From NCBI GenBank assembly GCA_946623775.1, contig CAMORJ010000064.1, positions 1 to 8,006 on the forward strand: a DNA stretch of 8,006 nucleotides. Direction: 5' to 3'. This document shows, in pieces, positions 6,316 through 8,006 of this stretch. The DNA comes from an uncultured Bacillota bacterium (GTDB lineage Bacteria > Bacillota_I > Bacilli_A > RFN20 > CAG-826). Within the stretch, counting starts at the first letter, position 1; every line of letters begins with the position of its first letter. Both the position numbers and the translations under genes were made by a program. The notes beneath the pieces are model-generated. The model made no database searches. It was not told the DNA's origin and was given only the letters and a program-made list of their open reading frames with translations.

Positions 6316-7263
6316 TTAAGACAGCAAAAACTCGATTTCCGACTCGCTGAGTTTTATTTCGCACGCCTGGAGATTCTGCTCCATCCTTTTGGGGTTTATG
6401 GTCGCGATGACATTGGATAAGGCAAAGCCTTGTGAATGCATATAAGCGATGTTAATCGATGCAGGGGTCAATCCTTTTTGCTTTGCAAGCTCCTCCGCCC
6501 TTGCAAGCCTCTTTAGGTTTCTTTCGCTGTAATAGGAGACCCTGGACGGGCGGTCCAAGCTTGATTTGAAGGCAGGGTCATCGTGAAGGTATTTGCCGGA
6601 GAAAAAGCCTCTGGCAAGCGAGGAGTAGGGGAATAAGGCGACCTCTTTTGTTTTATAGAACTCTAGTTCCTCTTCGTTGTCCTGGATTGAGATGCATCCA
6701 TCGCTCCCCCTCCAAGGGTCTTTTTCAAAATGGGCGAGGGAGTAAGCGGGGGAGGAAACGGTAAATGGGACTAAGCCATGCTCTTTCGCGTATGCGTTTG
6801 CGATTCCAATCCTTTTGCATGTCCAGTTGGATACTCCGATTGCTCTGACTTTGCCTTCCTTGATGAGCTCGTTCATCTCCAAAAGCAACGCCACGGGGTC
6901 TTCCTTTTGGCAATCCCGATGGAGATATAGGATGTCTATGTAGGATGTCTGCAGTTCCATTAAGGAGCATTCCACGTCCTTGCGGATGTTCTTGACCTTG
7001 ACCCTATTGAGATACCCAAGCGGCAGGCAGCATTTGGAGATGATGACGACCTCATCGCGATTGCCGCGCGATTTCATCCATCTTCCGATGACGGATTCGC
7101 TACGGGCATATCCGCGCGCGGTATCGAAAGAGGTTACCCCGCACGCGCATATATCATCTAATAGGTTGGACATGTCCTCGCCGTATCGGAATGGCTTGGA
7201 GTCGCACCCTAATGTTATAGGGGATATTGGCTTATCGACGCCTGGGATTTTTATATATTCCAT
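6316..7263 (-). CDS. Aldo/keto reductase family oxidoreductase
   Basis: The 315-residue protein is a cytoplasmic NAD(P)H-dependent reductase of the aldo/keto reductase superfamily, at normal length. The catalytic tetrad is complete: D47 and Y52 in FDTARGY, K77 in VVIISKCCLP, and H115 in ILYLHRD. The family-typical AIGVSNWT (141-148) and the C-terminal coenzyme-binding segment INPKRMEQNLQACE (289-302) are present. The N-terminus MEYIKIPGVDKPISPITLG is normal for the family and supports ATG 7263, although no Shine-Dalgarno sequence precedes it. The next methionine (31) would remove the first strand. The sequence resembles general oxidoreductase branches, and the substrate cannot be told. It is transcribed alone: a terminator lies upstream and the convergent abiEii lies downstream with no clear terminator between. 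A functional link to the neighbouring glycan genes is not evident. Confidence 0.92.
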   Translation of the reverse strand: MEYIKIPGVDKPISPITLGCDSKPFRYGEDMSNLLDDICACGVTSFDTARGYARSESVIGRWMKSRGNRDEVVIISKCCLPLGYLNRVKVKNIRKDVECSLMELQTSYIDILYLHRDCQKEDPVALLLEMNELIKEGKVRAIGVSNWTCKRIGIANAYAKEHGLVPFTVSSPAYSLAHFEKDPWRGSDGCISIQDNEEELEFYKTKEVALFPYSSLARGFFSGKYLHDDPAFKSSLDRPSRVSYYSERNLKRLARAEELAKQKGLTPASINIAYMHSQGFALSNVIATINPKRMEQNLQACEIKLSESEIEFLLS

Positions 7264-7271
7264 GATGCTTT

Positions 7272-7301
7272 ATTATGCGTTCGGGGTCGTAAAAAGCACA
7301 A
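7272..7301 (-). promoter_or_regulatory. Candidate promoter of the aldo/keto reductase gene, very short leader
   Basis: On the minus strand CATAAT (7277-7272, five of six matches) lies 18 bases after TTGTGC (7301-7296, only the TTG matching well). The -10 element ends eight bases before the ATG, so the transcript would have almost no leader. This agrees with the absence of a Shine-Dalgarno sequence. The weak -35 keeps confidence low. Confidence 0.35.
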
Positions 7302-7325
7302 GATGACGTTTGTGACTTGGACATC

Positions 7326-7368
7326 AAAAAAGGCCGTAGCCTTTCCTTTCGGATTGGTTACGACCTTT
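7326..7368 (-). terminator. Intrinsic terminator of the CBM-module protein gene
   Basis: A 13-position stem is formed by 7329-7341 (AAAGGCCGTAGCC) and 7356-7368 (GGTTACGACCTTT), with one wobble and one mismatch. On the minus strand it is followed by TTTTTT (7331-7326, partly overlapping the stem base). It begins about 20 bases after the stop codon at 7390 and isolates that gene from the aldo/keto reductase. Confidence 0.8.
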
Positions 7369-7389
7369 CGAGGGTTTTAGTGCGCCCGA

Positions 7390-8006
7390 TTATTGGGGCA
7401 AGCAGGCCCTGTAGTCGAGGACGACGTTTGCGCTCGGATCGGCGCTGAGGCGATATCCGCCACCGTTGGTTTGGATCACGATGGTGTTTTCACCTGCAAC
7501 GCATTCGAATTGCGCAAAGGCGACTTGGACCCAAACGGTCTGATCTTCGCCGAATGCTTCGGTATAAGATTTGCCGGCGAGGAGGTTGGTGGCCGCTTTG
7601 CCGTTAACGGTGATGGTGAATCCTTGTCCAGTGCCGTTGATGGTGTATTGTCCGTTGCCGTCGCTGCCCTTCATCGTGAGCTTAAGGACGACAGGGGCGG
7701 CCTCAGGAGCGGTGACCTTGAGGGTGTAGGTGGTGTTCTTATTCCACTTGTTGCTGCTATCGAGTGCGCCACTCTGAAGAGCGGTTGCCCAAGGAACGGA
7801 GACGGGATCCCTGTCCAATGGTACTAAAGGTGCAGGGATTTCCTCACCGGTGATGGTGGCATCGGTGTTGTAGCGGATGTGGACTTTACCAGAGAAGGTA
7901 AGGCGGAAGCCAATGTTCATCTGGTAAAGGTTGATGACGTTCTCGCCAGCGGCGAGGTTGATGTTGCCAAAGAGCATCGGCTTCTGGCCAGCGCCAGCTT
8001 CCTCCA
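7390..8006 (-). CDS. C-terminal part of a secreted protein with tandem carbohydrate-binding-like modules (partial)
   Basis: The frame is open to the window edge, so the 204 visible residues are the C-terminal end of a longer protein. The start and any signal peptide lie outside. The composition is beta-rich with few charged residues, typical of secreted beta-sandwich modules. A complete module spans roughly visible residues 65-200 (KWNKNTTYTLKVTAPE, then QTVWVQVAFAQFECVAGENT, then VVLDY). The same closing pattern, AGEN followed by xRL and a strand ending in Y, occurs once before it (about 19-45), showing tandem modules. The fold resembles CBM6/CBM35-type galactose-binding domains, where the AGEN-type turn and last strand are common, but I cannot name the family with certainty. 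The protein ends at RACLPQ with no anchor, so attachment, if any, must be N-terminal. Glycan binding alongside an unseen catalytic or adhesive domain is inferred. Confidence 0.75.
   Translation of the reverse strand, partial: EEAGAGQKPMLFGNINLAAGENVINLYQMNIGFRLTFSGKVHIRYNTDATITGEEIPAPLVPLDRDPVSVPWATALQSGALDSSNKWNKNTTYTLKVTAPEAAPVVLKLTMKGSDGNGQYTINGTGQGFTITVNGKAATNLLAGKSYTEAFGEDQTVWVQVAFAQFECVAGENTIVIQTNGGGYRLSADPSANVVLDYRACLPQ
7411..7950 (-). repeat. Duplicated CBM-like module ends within the partial protein
   Basis: Two segments align at protein level. Bases 7950-7870 encode AGENVINLYQMNIGFRL and continue to HIRY. Bases 7497-7411 encode AGENTIVIQTNGGGYRL and continue to VLDY. They mark the ends of two successive modules about 150 residues apart. 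The DNA copies have diverged, so this is an old domain duplication rather than a recent DNA repeat. Confidence 0.65.

Noticed and set aside
6327..6355. AAAACTC/GAGTTTT stem as a plus-strand terminator for abiEii
   Set aside because: The stem is A+T-rich, has a 15-base loop, lies in the reductase coding region, and its T run is short and partly within the stem. It is too weak to call.
7393..7827. Open frame on the plus strand opposite the CBM-like protein
   Set aside because: It is antisense to a repeat-bearing beta-rich protein, has no ribosome binding site and no family resemblance.

Overview
The window looks like chromosome from an uncultured, probably gut-dwelling Bacillota (Firmicutes) bacterium. 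The clues are strong AGGAGG-type ribosome binding sites, intrinsic terminators, lysine-start lipoprotein signals and secreted or membrane-anchored glycan enzymes. Placement below phylum is inference. TGA serves as a stop in at least four genes (the small membrane protein, the SASA esterase, abiEi and abiEii) and tryptophan is TGG, so the standard bacterial code applies rather than the Mycoplasma code.

Layout, left to right. Positions 1-72 hold the 3' end of a plus-strand gene with a hydrophobic stretch and a very basic C-terminus. It converges on a large minus-strand gene, with hairpins at 89-149 between them. Positions 153-3032 (minus) encode a 959-residue glycoside hydrolase family 3 enzyme. 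It carries two N-terminal membrane helices and has its domains in reversed order: the sandwich (usual C-terminal) domain comes first, then an Fn3-like domain, then the catalytic barrel. It is translationally coupled (ATGA) to an upstream 116-residue membrane protein of unknown function (3029-3379). Upstream of that, beyond a strong terminator, is a SASA/CE6-like acetylesterase lipoprotein (3583-4653).

An A+T-rich divergent spacer (4654-4881) carries inverted repeats and an extended -10 promoter that sits almost on the start codon of a plus-strand type IV toxin-antitoxin pair, abiEi-abiEii (4882-6308). Only 7 bases separate abiEii from a convergent aldo/keto reductase (6316-7263). A good terminator follows (7326-7368), and then the C-terminal part of a secreted-looking protein with tandem carbohydrate-binding-like modules, which runs off the right edge (7390-8006).

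Taken together, the minus-strand genes suggest surface glycan breakdown: an anchored GH3 with a small membrane partner, a deacetylating esterase lipoprotein, and a multi-module binding protein. The AbiE pair looks like an accessory cassette placed among them. No RNA gene, CRISPR array, insertion sequence or integrase was seen. The least explained element is the two-gene unit of small membrane protein plus permuted, membrane-anchored GH3.
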